From assembly GCF_006539285.1 (NCBI RefSeq), contig NZ_BJMS01000021.1, forward strand, positions 1-59,176: a DNA stretch of 59,176 nucleotides, given 5' to 3'. Below are positions 1 to 7,234 of this stretch, piece after piece. A model generated the notes under the pieces. The model was not told the DNA's origin. It did no database searches and was given only the letters and a program-made list of their open reading frames with translations. Position numbers and translations under genes: made by a program. Numbering within the stretch: the stretch's first letter is position 1; each line of letters starts with the position of its first letter. This DNA comes from Sporolactobacillus inulinus (GTDB taxonomy: Bacteria > Bacillota > Bacilli > Bacillales > Sporolactobacillaceae).

Positions 1-83
1 GTTATAAAATAAGGATATAGGATGTGGTATTAATATCTGGTATAATAGGAACAATGACATCAGTGAAGGGACGGTTCTATCCA

Positions 84-1064
84 TTGAAATCCACAGCGAA
101 ATTGTCGGCGATTGGTGCCTATGTGCCGGAGCGTCGTCTGACGAACCAAGATTTAGAAAAGCTCGTTGACACTTCAGATGAATGGATTGTTCGCAGAACG
201 GGAATGAAGGAACGGCGCATCGCCGGTCCGGAACAGTTTTCCAGCGACTTGGCTTGTGCGGCAGTGCGGGATCTTGTCGTACGCTATCAGAGTGATCTAA
301 ACGATACGGATCTCGTGATCGTCTCAACCACAACTCCTGATTATGGTTTCCCAAGTGTTTCTGCACGTGTCCAAGCAGCTTTTCAGTTGAAACAAGCCGG
401 TGCCATTGATCTGAGCGCCGCTTGCTCCGGATTTGAATATGCGCTTCATGTAGCTAATGGTTTGGTAACGAGCGGATTGCATAAAAAAATTCTTGTGATT
501 GCAGCTGAAACGATGTCGAAAGTAACGGATTACAGCGACCGCACAACTTGCATTTTGCTCGGTGACGGAGCCAGCGCAGCTCTCGTCGAACGAAGCGAAG
601 AAAATGGGGCGTTTCTTGGCGCTTATATGGGTGCTGACGGCAGCCTGGGAAAAGCACTGTACCGTACCGGTTTGTCAACCATCATGGATGGTGAAAAATT
701 GGTGGATAGCGGAAAGATGATTCAAAATGGACGTGAAGTCTACAAGTGGGCGGTAAAAACCGTCACAACGGGCATTCCCGAGCTGCTCAAAAACAGCGGC
801 CTGTCCATCGAGGACATTGATTGGTTCATTCCACACAGTGCAAATTTACGTTTGATTGAAGCTGTGTTTGATCGATTGAACGTACCGATGGACAAAGTAT
901 TGTACAGCTTGGAGTATTATGGAAACACGTCATCAGCCTCAATTGGTCTTGCATTGTCTGATGCCGTTAAAGAAGGAAAGATTAAGAAAAACGATCGCCT
1001 TTTATTGTACGGATTTGGCGGCGGACTCTGCCACTGTGGACAGGTCATTGAGTGGAATGCTTGA
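84..1064 (+). CDS. fabHB: 3-oxoacyl-ACP synthase III (FabHB/YhfB type)
   Basis: Condenses acyl-CoA primers with malonyl-ACP to start fatty acid synthesis in the cytosol. The protein is 326 aa from the TTG at 84, close to the usual FabH length. The thiolase-fold triad is visible: Cys114 in AACSGF, His251 in PHSANLR and Asn281 in YYGNTSS. The stretch from AIGAYVPERRLTN through TSDEWIVRRTGM resembles B. subtilis FabHB (YhfB) more than FabHA. I chose TTG 84 because the protein then begins like FabHB, with AAGGGA at 66-71 upstream. An ATG at 54 in the same frame would add ten residues without family support and remains possible. Upstream sequence is cut by the window edge, so its operon and promoter are unknown. 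Confidence 0.9.
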   Translation: MKSTAKLSAIGAYVPERRLTNQDLEKLVDTSDEWIVRRTGMKERRIAGPEQFSSDLACAAVRDLVVRYQSDLNDTDLVIVSTTTPDYGFPSVSARVQAAFQLKQAGAIDLSAACSGFEYALHVANGLVTSGLHKKILVIAAETMSKVTDYSDRTTCILLGDGASAALVERSEENGAFLGAYMGADGSLGKALYRTGLSTIMDGEKLVDSGKMIQNGREVYKWAVKTVTTGIPELLKNSGLSIEDIDWFIPHSANLRLIEAVFDRLNVPMDKVLYSLEYYGNTSSASIGLALSDAVKEGKIKKNDRLLLYGFGGGLCHCGQVIEWNA

Positions 1065-1167
1065 TCAGTATTTCCGTTTTGCGGAACGAAGAAAACGGTA
1101 TTTATTCCGTACATGATGCTTGGATAATGAAACCAAAGGGAACAAGGCGGGTGTTCGAGTCGTGGGT

Positions 1168-1290
1168 ATGTGGCAAACGAAAGAGGCATTGATTGATCTT
1201 CTTTGCGAGATGATGCGAGTTGATGCCGACTTTGCATTTTGCCCTCAAGAACTATTAATCGACGGCATTCATGAACTTTTTAAGGATTAA
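1168..1290 (+). CDS. possible small ORF, 40 codons, unrecognised
   Basis: A short open frame begins MWQTKEALIDLLCEMM and ends in ELFKD. It lies between fabHB and the convergent Rgg-type gene, whose 3' end it overlaps by four bases. I see no ribosome binding site at a good distance. The amphipathic composition is protein-like, so it may be a remnant of a larger gene. Family not recognised. Confidence 0.2.
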   Translation: MWQTKEALIDLLCEMMRVDADFAFCPQELLIDGIHELFKD

Positions 1291-2186
1291 TCAGTGTCGC
1301 CAGCTATAAAATGATCGATATCCAATGATGTAAGTTCATGGAGTTCTTGAATGACGGCTTCGTACATTGAGTCGAGATCAAGCACTTTACATATAGACAA
1401 GCCCTTTTTAATGAGTATGCGTCCTTGTTCTGACTTTTCCATTTTATCTAGGATCACGCCTTTTCTTATGTAGGCAACAGCCAAGCCTTCGAATCTTTTG
1501 ACGCGTGTACATTCCTCAATGGATTTATTCGCGTAAATATAAGCTTTGTTATATTTATGGTTTTTAAAGAGAAGTATTGTTAGATTCAGCAGGTAAGAGG
1601 ATTTTAAATCATCATTTCTTATAATGTATGAAAAACGATCAATTTCGCCTAGCGCACGTTCAGCTATTGCGATTCCGGTTTCAAGCGGAAAACAAAAAAA
1701 GATATTATTTATAAGTTTCAATTCAATAGAATACCAATTGTCTAATTTTGAAAGACGTTCCCAAACTTTATTTGCGTATGGGAATGCCTTTTCAAATGAC
1801 CTTTCAATATGAATTGCATACATTGCCTTGCATACATAGAGGATATCCTGAACAACGTTGTCGAAATTATTTTTTAAATATTCTGTGCACATTTCGTAAA
1901 CGGCATTCACTTTTTGAAATTCAGCGCTCGTTCTTAATTTAATAAAATCATGTACAATTTTATCTTTGCCATTTAAGCTATAGGAATTTTGAATATACAT
2001 CAATTCTTCATATGAAATATCTAACTTCTCTAATATATGCATGAATTTACCTACAGTCGGTTGCATATTACATGCTTCAATCTTTGCGTAGGTAGCGCGA
2101 GACATCTGATCCCCAGCAATATACTTTTGTGTGTAACGTTTTGATTGACGAACCCTTTTTAATACTTCACCTAATTGATACCTCAT
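1287..2186 (-). CDS. Rgg/GadR/MutR (ComR-like) peptide-responsive transcription regulator
   Basis: A 299-aa regulator with an N-terminal Xre-type helix-turn-helix (about residues 5-60, QLGEVLKRVRQSKRYTQKYI then MSRATYAKIE) and a helical C-terminal domain (about 80-290) with TPR-like repeats. The DNWYSIELKLINNIFF segment is typical of Rgg/MutR/ComR proteins. Members bind DNA and, in streptococci, sense short imported hydrophobic peptides encoded next door. AGGAGG at 2199-2194 sits seven bases before the ATG. A sigma-A-like promoter lies at 2245-2218 on the minus strand. A 14-codon peptide ORF with a near-perfect ribosome site is transcribed divergently at 2284. Family is confident; the ligand is inferred from the neighbour. 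Confidence 0.88.
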   Translation of the reverse strand: MRYQLGEVLKRVRQSKRYTQKYIAGDQMSRATYAKIEACNMQPTVGKFMHILEKLDISYEELMYIQNSYSLNGKDKIVHDFIKLRTSAEFQKVNAVYEMCTEYLKNNFDNVVQDILYVCKAMYAIHIERSFEKAFPYANKVWERLSKLDNWYSIELKLINNIFFCFPLETGIAIAERALGEIDRFSYIIRNDDLKSSYLLNLTILLFKNHKYNKAYIYANKSIEECTRVKRFEGLAVAYIRKGVILDKMEKSEQGRILIKKGLSICKVLDLDSMYEAVIQELHELTSLDIDHFIAGDTD

Positions 2187-2217
2187 AGCAAGGCCTCCTA
2201 AAAAAGAGTGTGAGTAT

Positions 2218-2245
2218 ATTATACATTTTAATATAGCTATGTCGA
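2218..2245 (-). promoter_or_regulatory. promoter for the Rgg-type regulator
   Basis: On the minus strand, TCGACA (2245-2240) is followed after 16 bases by TATAAT (2223-2218). The -10 lies inside an 11-bp palindrome, GTATA-T-TATAC (2214-2224), which could also be an operator for autoregulation. No equally good promoter is seen facing the divergent peptide ORF. Confidence 0.6.
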
Positions 2246-2283
2246 ATCATGCTAGGATAAATATATCAAAGGAGGTGTAGGCC

Positions 2284-2328
2284 ATGTTTAGTCCTGATAT
2301 TATATGGTTTATGTCCGTTGAACCGTGA
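2284..2328 (+). CDS. 14-aa hydrophobic peptide, candidate signal for the adjacent Rgg-type regulator
   Basis: The ORF encodes MFSPDIIWFMSVEP. It is preceded by an almost ideal Shine-Dalgarno, AAAGGAGGTG at 2268-2277, ending six bases before the ATG. It lies 97 bp from, and divergent to, the Rgg/ComR-like gene, which is the arrangement common for Rgg-SHP and ComR-ComS pairs. Its size, MFS start and aromatic hydrophobic core recall S. mutans ComS (17 aa, as I remember it). The stretch beginning DIIW resembles mature SHP peptides that start with Asp or Glu. A hairpin starts 22 bases after the stop codon, so the transcript could be very short. Alternatives are an attenuation leader peptide or a small toxin. 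Coding is well supported; the signalling role is inference. Confidence 0.55.
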   Translation: MFSPDIIWFMSVEP

Positions 2329-2350
2329 ACTGTTAGGGATGAAACAACAG

Positions 2351-2387
2351 CTATTGTTAACGCTCCCCTTAACAATAGTTTGCTTTT
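2351..2387 (+). terminator. hairpin downstream of the 14-aa peptide ORF
   Basis: A perfect 10-bp stem, CTATTGTTAA (2351-2360) with TTAACAATAG (2369-2378), has an 8-base loop and is followed by TTTGCTTTT. The stem is AT-rich, so it may be a weak terminator or an antitermination element. Confidence 0.5.
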
Positions 2388-2457
2388 CTAGACTGCTATT
2401 CAGTCAACCATTGGTTTTGCTTCTTTGTCCTTGGATGGTAGGCAAACCATGGAAGCA

Positions 2458-2511
2458 GTTGAGAATCAGAAGTCAGGCGACATGCGCCGTTTCGATTCTC
2501 AACTTATTTTT
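2458..2511 (+). terminator. second, stronger hairpin with T-run after the peptide locus
   Basis: GTTGAGAATC (2458-2467) pairs perfectly with GATTCTCAAC (2494-2503), with an internal GGCG/CGCC stem, and TTATTTTTTT follows. Between this and the first hairpin, CCATTGGTTTTGC can pair with GCAAACCATGG. The leader after the peptide ORF is therefore unusually rich in inverted repeats. Confidence 0.6.
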
Positions 2512-3174
2512 TTGCAATGTAAATCCATAAAATGGAAAATATATAATTATATGTAATTTTTAGGATAGATGAGTCTTACACCGTTTTTTTTATTGACAAT
2601 TTTTCCCATGATCAATGATGAAAAATAGTGTATAGTTTTTATAAGATACATTTTCCATGGAGTTTCACAATCAGCTGACTAAAGTAGAGTGTAGGCGTTT
2701 AATCTGAATGCCTTTGAACATTAAACCACTTATTCACTCTTGCATGCGTTCCTGCTCATCGTTTTTCCACTGCTTTTTCATATCGTTTTCCATTTATCAA
2801 GAAGTTGTTTTTTCATCCGGTTACATACCGTATTTCGTTGCGTCATGGTTTTTTTCACGAAGCGTGCAGCGTAATCATTCAAAGATGATTGATGAAAATG
2901 GAACGCAACTTCCCTTGAATCAACAGTTGAGATTTACGAATACGGATTGATTAATCGCGGCAGGGTGCTAACAGTGAGTGTAGGTGTGTGTTACGCTCCG
3001 TTACAAGTCTGTCGGTTACGAATGCTTCTTACTATATTCTATTAATCCGATGTCGGCAATCATTTTGCTAATGAAGAGCGTTGAAGAACGGAACATGAGT
3101 CAGCAGCTGAAAAAGATAATTTCTGGATCTGTACAACGTGTTGAGGAATTCAACAGATTGAAGGAGGAATTTCG
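2512..3174. other. long stretch without a convincing gene
   Basis: About 660 bases with only short open frames. Two pieces look faintly coding: a tail ending DENGTQLPLNQQLRFTNTD near 2891-2950, and MSQQLKKIISGSVQRVEEFN near 3096-3178, which runs into the ribosome site of the next gene. They may be remnants of a decayed gene, but I cannot name it. A TTGACA occurs at 2593-2598 without a well-spaced -10. Confidence 0.4.
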
Positions 3175-3582
3175 TTGAAAAGAACTGGAGAAATTGCATT
3201 AACGATTATTGGTGGCTGTATTAATCTGCTCGTATTGCTCATCGGTATTCGATTGGTCACTGCGGATTACTCTGCAATACGCAGCCAATTGCAAGCTGCA
3301 GGAGAGCAGCAGGACCTAACTCCGCAGCAAATTAATGATTTTATTCATATTGCACAGGCTGCAGGCAATTTTATTTTAGTGTACAGCATTATTATCTTTT
3401 TGCTTACAGCAATTAGCCTGTTCCTTCTTTTGAAATTAAAGATGACGAAAACGTCTGGGATATTATTGCTGATTGCAGGGATCTTGAGTCTACCGGAGCT
3501 GCTGGTTCCCGGCATTCTGTTGGTGATCGCTGGAATTATGGCTTTGGTAAGAAAACCGCAGCAGCCCAGAGATGCTTATTAA
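3175..3582 (+). CDS. DUF4064-like small membrane protein
   Basis: A 135-aa integral membrane protein of unknown function. It starts at TTG 3175 with AAGGAGGA at 3161-3168. It begins KRTGEIALTIIGG, typical of DUF4064 proteins of Bacillales. One membrane helix lies near residues 5-27; a soluble loop with Gln/Ala-rich helices (about 30-60) follows; three more hydrophobic segments lie at about 62-82, 88-103 and 105-125. The tail is short and basic. It is followed by a strong bidirectional hairpin and then a convergent HxlR regulator, so it appears monocistronic. No enzymatic motif is visible. Confidence 0.75.
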   Translation: MKRTGEIALTIIGGCINLLVLLIGIRLVTADYSAIRSQLQAAGEQQDLTPQQINDFIHIAQAAGNFILVYSIIIFLLTAISLFLLLKLKMTKTSGILLLIAGILSLPELLVPGILLVIAGIMALVRKPQQPRDAY

Positions 3583-3598
3583 TCGAATCGTCCAAAGT

Positions 3599-3637
3599 AA
3601 AACGACCGTCGGCCACCTATAGGCCAACGGTCGTTTT
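3599..3637. terminator. bidirectional terminator
   Basis: AAAACGACCGT-C-GGCC (3599-3614) pairs with GGCC-A-ACGGTCGTTTT (3622-3637). It has a T-run on both strands and serves the DUF4064 gene and the convergent HxlR gene. Confidence 0.9.
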
Positions 3638-3640
3638 GCG

Positions 3641-4000
3641 CTATTGATTAAGAATGCTGTCCTCAAGATAATCCTTCGTATCACCATAGGTACGTTCGAT
3701 ATGATGCTCGCCCCAGATGCAGAGCGAATGGAGAATTTCTCGTAAAGAATTTCCGTACGCACTCAACTCGTATTCGACTTTCGGCGGTACCTGATTGTAT
3801 ACAATGCGATTGATAATACCGTCGTGTTCAAGCTCACGCAGCTGCTGGGTGAGCATTTTTTGTGTGATCTTCGGGATCAATCGTTTGAGCTCGCCGGTTC
3901 TTTTCTTGCCGTTCATTAAATGACAGAGAATGACGGGTTTCCATTTGCCGCCGATAACCTCGAGTGTCGCCTCAACTGAAATGTTATATTTCTTAGTCAA
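3641..4000 (-). CDS. HxlR-family transcription regulator
   Basis: A 119-aa winged-helix regulator. The diagnostic HxlR signature is clear: LEVIGGKWKPVILCHLMNG (about 13-31), RTGELKRLIPKITQKMLTQQLRELE (about 34-58), then the wing residues VPPKVEYELSAYGNSL. The family usually senses redox or electrophile stress and represses a neighbouring gene. A Cys is present near residue 25 (ILCHL) and another near 93 (SLCIW). It is divergent from an MFS exporter, with palindromes between them, so control of that exporter is the natural inference. Confidence 0.9.
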   Translation of the reverse strand: MTKKYNISVEATLEVIGGKWKPVILCHLMNGKKRTGELKRLIPKITQKMLTQQLRELEHDGIINRIVYNQVPPKVEYELSAYGNSLREILHSLCIWGEHHIERTYGDTKDYLEDSILNQ

Positions 4001-4020
4001 TGTTGTAACCCCCGTAATTG

Positions 4021-4059
4021 TTACGTAAAAGTGCCTACCCTACAAAAAAGTACGTACTT
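4021..4059. promoter_or_regulatory. candidate operators between hxlR-type gene and MFS exporter
   Basis: Two perfect palindromes lie in the divergent intergenic region: TTACGTAA at 4021-4028 and AAGTACGTACTT at 4048-4059. Their centres are 29 bp apart. They are plausible binding sites for the winged-helix HxlR dimer. No binding data can be seen from sequence. Confidence 0.45.
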
Positions 4060-4132
4060 GTCTGAAAGTTATGCACCTACCATAATAGCATGTGCAAGTT
4101 GTTTTGAACACCATTCTGGAAGGGGTCGTTTC

Positions 4133-5335
4133 ATGTCGTCTAAACGTAGTGTTTTTTCATTAATCGCTCTAGCAACGAGTGCATTCGCTATTGGTACAAC
4201 TGAATTCATCAGTGTTGGTTTGCTCCCGTTAATGATGCAGGAATTTCATGTTTCTTATTCAATGGCGGGGCTAACTGTCACGCTCTATGCATTGGGTGTC
4301 ACCATCGGCGCTCCAGTATTAACCTCGTTAACGGTAAAAATACCAAAGAAACGGCTGCTGATTTTAATTATGATTGTTTTTCTCGTCGCCAATACACTGG
4401 CTGCTGGTGCGCCAACGATCGAACTGTTGCTGGCAGCACGAATACTGTCTTCTTTTTCTCACGGTGTGTTCATGTCGATCGGCGCGACAATCGCCGCTGA
4501 TCTTGTTGCACCGCATAAACGTGCGAGTGCGATAGCGATCATGTTTACCGGAGTTACGCTCGCAACAGTGACGGGTGTGCCAATCGGTACGTTTATTGGT
4601 CAAATAATGGGATGGAGAGCCGCCTTTGTCGTTATTGTAATCATTGGATTCATTGCATTAGTTGCCAACGGTTTTTTAATTCCTTCTCAGTTGAAAAAAG
4701 CACCAAAAATGAGGTTTGCTGATCAGTTTAAACTCATCAAGACTGGACCGCTGCTTCTTGTTTTCGTAATCACTGCACTCGGCTATGGTGGGACGTTTGT
4801 TGTCTTCACCTATCTGTCTCCATTATTGGAAAAAATCACTGGATTCTCGCCAAATGCTGTTGCTCTGATCTTGTTTGTGTATGGCGTTGCTATTGCTGTC
4901 GGAAATACATTCGGCGGGAAGGTTGCGAATAATAATCCGATGCACGCATTGATCTATATGTTTGTTTTCCAGGCTGCTGCACTCTTTCTCTTGTCCTTCA
5001 CCGCATCGAACAAATTACTCGGTGTAACCACTGTTGTTTTCATGGGTTTATTTGCGTTTATGAATGTTCCTGGTTTGCAGCTTTACGCTGTGATGCTCGC
5101 GGAACGCTTTGTCCCGGAAGCTGTGGCTGTTGCCTCTGCTGTAAATATCGCAGCATTTAATGGGGGAGTAGCTTTAGGATCATTTATCGGCGGTCAAGTT
5201 GTTCTTCATCTCAACTTAATTGATACAACATGGATCGGCGCGCTTATGGTTCTTGCTGCGGCCGTTTTAAGCATCTGGAGCGATGCTCTGGAACGGCGGT
5301 CACTGAGCAGAAGGGTTTCCTGTTGCAGACAGTGA
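4133..5335 (+). CDS. MFS (DHA1) efflux transporter, AraJ/YdhP/PbuE-like
   Basis: A 400-aa, 12-helix major facilitator. ATG 4133 is preceded by GGAAGGGG at 4118-4125; the open frame extends upstream, but that part is not membrane-like. The N-terminus, SLIALATSAFAIGTTEFISVGLLPLM, and the motif A region KIPKKRLL match the DHA1 exporters related to AraJ and PbuE. These exchange protons for drugs, sugars or purine nucleosides. The substrate cannot be read from sequence. The gene is divergent from an HxlR regulator and ends at a GC-rich hairpin, so it is probably a single-gene unit controlled by that regulator. Confidence 0.85.
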   Translation: MSSKRSVFSLIALATSAFAIGTTEFISVGLLPLMMQEFHVSYSMAGLTVTLYALGVTIGAPVLTSLTVKIPKKRLLILIMIVFLVANTLAAGAPTIELLLAARILSSFSHGVFMSIGATIAADLVAPHKRASAIAIMFTGVTLATVTGVPIGTFIGQIMGWRAAFVVIVIIGFIALVANGFLIPSQLKKAPKMRFADQFKLIKTGPLLLVFVITALGYGGTFVVFTYLSPLLEKITGFSPNAVALILFVYGVAIAVGNTFGGKVANNNPMHALIYMFVFQAAALFLLSFTASNKLLGVTTVVFMGLFAFMNVPGLQLYAVMLAERFVPEAVAVASAVNIAAFNGGVALGSFIGGQVVLHLNLIDTTWIGALMVLAAAVLSIWSDALERRSLSRRVSCCRQ

Positions 5336-5353
5336 CTGAGAGTTCATTGAAAG

Positions 5354-5388
5354 AACGGACCGCGGTGATGCCGCGATCCGTTTTTCTT
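5354..5388 (+). terminator. rho-independent terminator after MFS gene
   Basis: ACGGACCGCGG (5355-5365) pairs with CCGCGATCCGT (5371-5381) with one mismatch and is followed by TTTTTCTTTT. Confidence 0.9.
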
Positions 5389-5443
5389 TTGGGTTATTCT
5401 ATTTCTTCAGTCTGTGCCCAGGAAGAACATCCTGCAGGTTCAA

Positions 5444-6256
5444 TCATCGCTTCAAAACACATTTTTCAATGGCGTAGGCGACGCCTTCCTGCTCATTTGT
5501 CTTGGTGACGAATTGAGCCTCGGCTTTTAATGCATCAATGGCATTGCCCATTGCAATGCCTAAGCCGGCAAACCGAATCATTGCTAAGTCGTTTTCTTCG
5601 TCACCGATTGCCATCACCTCAGATGAAGCCAATCCAAGAAAATGAGTGAGCGTTTGCAATGCCTTGCCTTTATCTGCATCTTTATTTAAGATTTCGAGCA
5701 GGTAAGGATGAGATTTGACCATGGTATAGTTTTTCCTGTACGATTGCGGGATTTCGGCAATTGCCGGTGTTAGAATTTTCTCACTGATGCAGAAGACGGC
5801 TTTATTGATTCGGATGTCGGCAGGAAGGTGTTCCATATCTGCTTTTACAAAGGGCATTGTTTTCATGACTGTTCCGTATAAAGAAGGTTTTTGCTTAGGA
5901 TAAGGGGGGCAGTAGACTTTTTCGCGATCAATAAAATTCATTGGAAGGTCACGTTCTTGACTCAATGCGTAAAGGGAAAGCAGCTGATCGCGAGTTAAGA
6001 TCTTTTCAGAGATGACTTCACCGGAATCGCTTTTTTGCACAAGTCCTCCGTTGTACGTGACTGCAAAATCACCAGGATTGGTGAGGCCAAGTACACGCAG
6101 ATACCTGTCGATTCCACGAAGCGGACGTCCGGAACAGAGAACGATTCGAACGCCGCTTGCTCTTGCTGCTTTGAGCACGGCTTGTGTCTGTTTTGTGATC
6201 TGTTTCCGATCATTCAGTAAAGTGCCGTCAAGATCGATCGCAATTAATTGAATCAC
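5444..6256 (-). CDS. Cof/YidA-type HAD-superfamily phosphatase
   Basis: A 270-aa cytosolic phosphohydrolase of the HAD class IIB (Cof) group, which acts on sugar phosphates and related small phosphates with Mg2+. Motif I is IAIDLDGTLL near the N-terminus. Motif II is VLCSGRP. A conserved Lys precedes the cap end (DADKGKALQ), and motif IV is AIGDEENDLAMI. The frame is open much further upstream, but the family begins right before DLDGT. A GTG at 6256 with GGAGG just before it fits, so the extra N-terminal stretch is not used. The gene lies downstream of a PAP2 phosphatase on the same strand. Physiological substrate unknown. Confidence 0.88.
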   Translation of the reverse strand: MIQLIAIDLDGTLLNDRKQITKQTQAVLKAARASGVRIVLCSGRPLRGIDRYLRVLGLTNPGDFAVTYNGGLVQKSDSGEVISEKILTRDQLLSLYALSQERDLPMNFIDREKVYCPPYPKQKPSLYGTVMKTMPFVKADMEHLPADIRINKAVFCISEKILTPAIAEIPQSYRKNYTMVKSHPYLLEILNKDADKGKALQTLTHFLGLASSEVMAIGDEENDLAMIRFAGLGIAMGNAIDALKAEAQFVTKTNEQEGVAYAIEKCVLKR

Positions 6257-6384
6257 TTTGATTCCTCCAAACTCCTTTAACTCTCTTAAGTATACAGCGA
6301 TGTGCATGAACAAGGAATGAAAACGCTTATAAAAATGTACAAAATCAAGGCAGTCGATCACGAACCAACTGCCTAGGAGGCCCT

Positions 6385-6918
6385 TTAAAAGGGAACAACA
6401 ATTTTTATAAAACAAAGATATCCGGTCACGGAGCCTAACAAGATGCCGGAGAGTACGTCAGATGGGTAATGCAAGCCAAGAAAAATCCGAGATACAGCGA
6501 CGCTCAATCCAATAGGAAGCAGTATAAGGCTTAACGACGGGTGTAATAATATTAATGGAGTAATAACAGAAAAAATAGCAGTACTATGACCCGAAGGGAA
6601 TGAGTTGTCTTGTATGGGATTTACTGGATGATTTGTTCCGTCAAGGATGAGATAAGGACGTTTTCTCGGAAAGCATCTTTTGAAAATCTGAACAATAATA
6701 TGACTCGTTATTAGTGATACAGCACAAGCAATAGCGGTTAAATGCAATGGACCGTGTGCAAAAATCAACAGAAAGAGAACGAGTGCAATTTCAAGTACGG
6801 CTCCGCCAATATTAGTGATCATGCGAAAATAAGCATTTAACATTCTGCGTTCAAAATGCTGATTGATTCGTCGGAATAAGCGGCATTCCATTTCATACAG
6901 TGCATGAATGGACAGCAA
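6385..6918 (-). CDS. PAP2-family membrane phosphatase
   Basis: A 177-aa membrane protein of the type 2 phosphatidic acid phosphatase family, which dephosphorylates lipid or undecaprenyl pyrophosphates outside the membrane. All three motifs are present: KRCFPRKRP, PSGHSTA and SRIFLGLHYPSDV. Hydrophobic helices alternate with them. I chose TTG 6918 because AGGGAGG lies eight bases upstream and the product then has normal length; the open frame continues another 47 codons with non-family sequence. It could be a BcrC-like undecaprenyl-pyrophosphate phosphatase, which would aid cell wall lipid recycling and bacitracin tolerance, but this is not proven. Confidence 0.82.
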   Translation of the reverse strand: MLSIHALYEMECRLFRRINQHFERRMLNAYFRMITNIGGAVLEIALVLFLLIFAHGPLHLTAIACAVSLITSHIIVQIFKRCFPRKRPYLILDGTNHPVNPIQDNSFPSGHSTAIFSVITPLILLHPSLSLILLPIGLSVAVSRIFLGLHYPSDVLSGILLGSVTGYLCFIKIVVPF

Positions 6919-7234
6919 TCGTCTAACCTCCCTATAAACAGATTCGAAGCATCGAAAGGTGATAAATGATTCGCAGTGAAACGGTCTTTTTGATCTGTAC
7001 GATGCTTTTATTATAGTGTACGTGATCATTGTTAAGCAAAACATTGATTTATTGTGCATGTATGTTTATTATTTATCGGCGTCTAATGGCTCATTCATAA
7101 ATTTAATTCCATTTTAACAAAAAAGCGCATCACAATGGAATTGAGGCATAGTTTACAAGATTGAGCGTCAATAGTATACTCGACTCAAACTCATTTAGAA
7201 ATACATATAGGAAAACATTGGAGGAAACTAGATC
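6919..7234. other. divergent promoter region between PAP2 gene and pncB
   Basis: About 316 bases without a gene. The right half contains the pncB promoter and the ribosome site GGAGGAAAC before 7235. I see no terminator or repeat here. Confidence 0.5.
7152..7180 (+). promoter_or_regulatory. sigma-A-type promoter of pncB
   Basis: TTTACA (7152-7157) and TATACT (7175-7180) are separated by 17 bases, with the start codon at 7235. Confidence 0.65.

Noticed and set aside
2318-2530. 70-codon frame overlapping the end of the 14-aa peptide ORF
   Set aside because: It runs through two hairpins and a T-run; its hydrophobicity follows from the inverted repeats. An internal ATG at 2339 has only a weak ribosome site.
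2708-2950. 80-codon frame in the long intergenic region
   Set aside because: No ribosome site, many Cys/Ser/Phe residues typical of out-of-frame AT-rich DNA; only its last 20 codons look protein-like.
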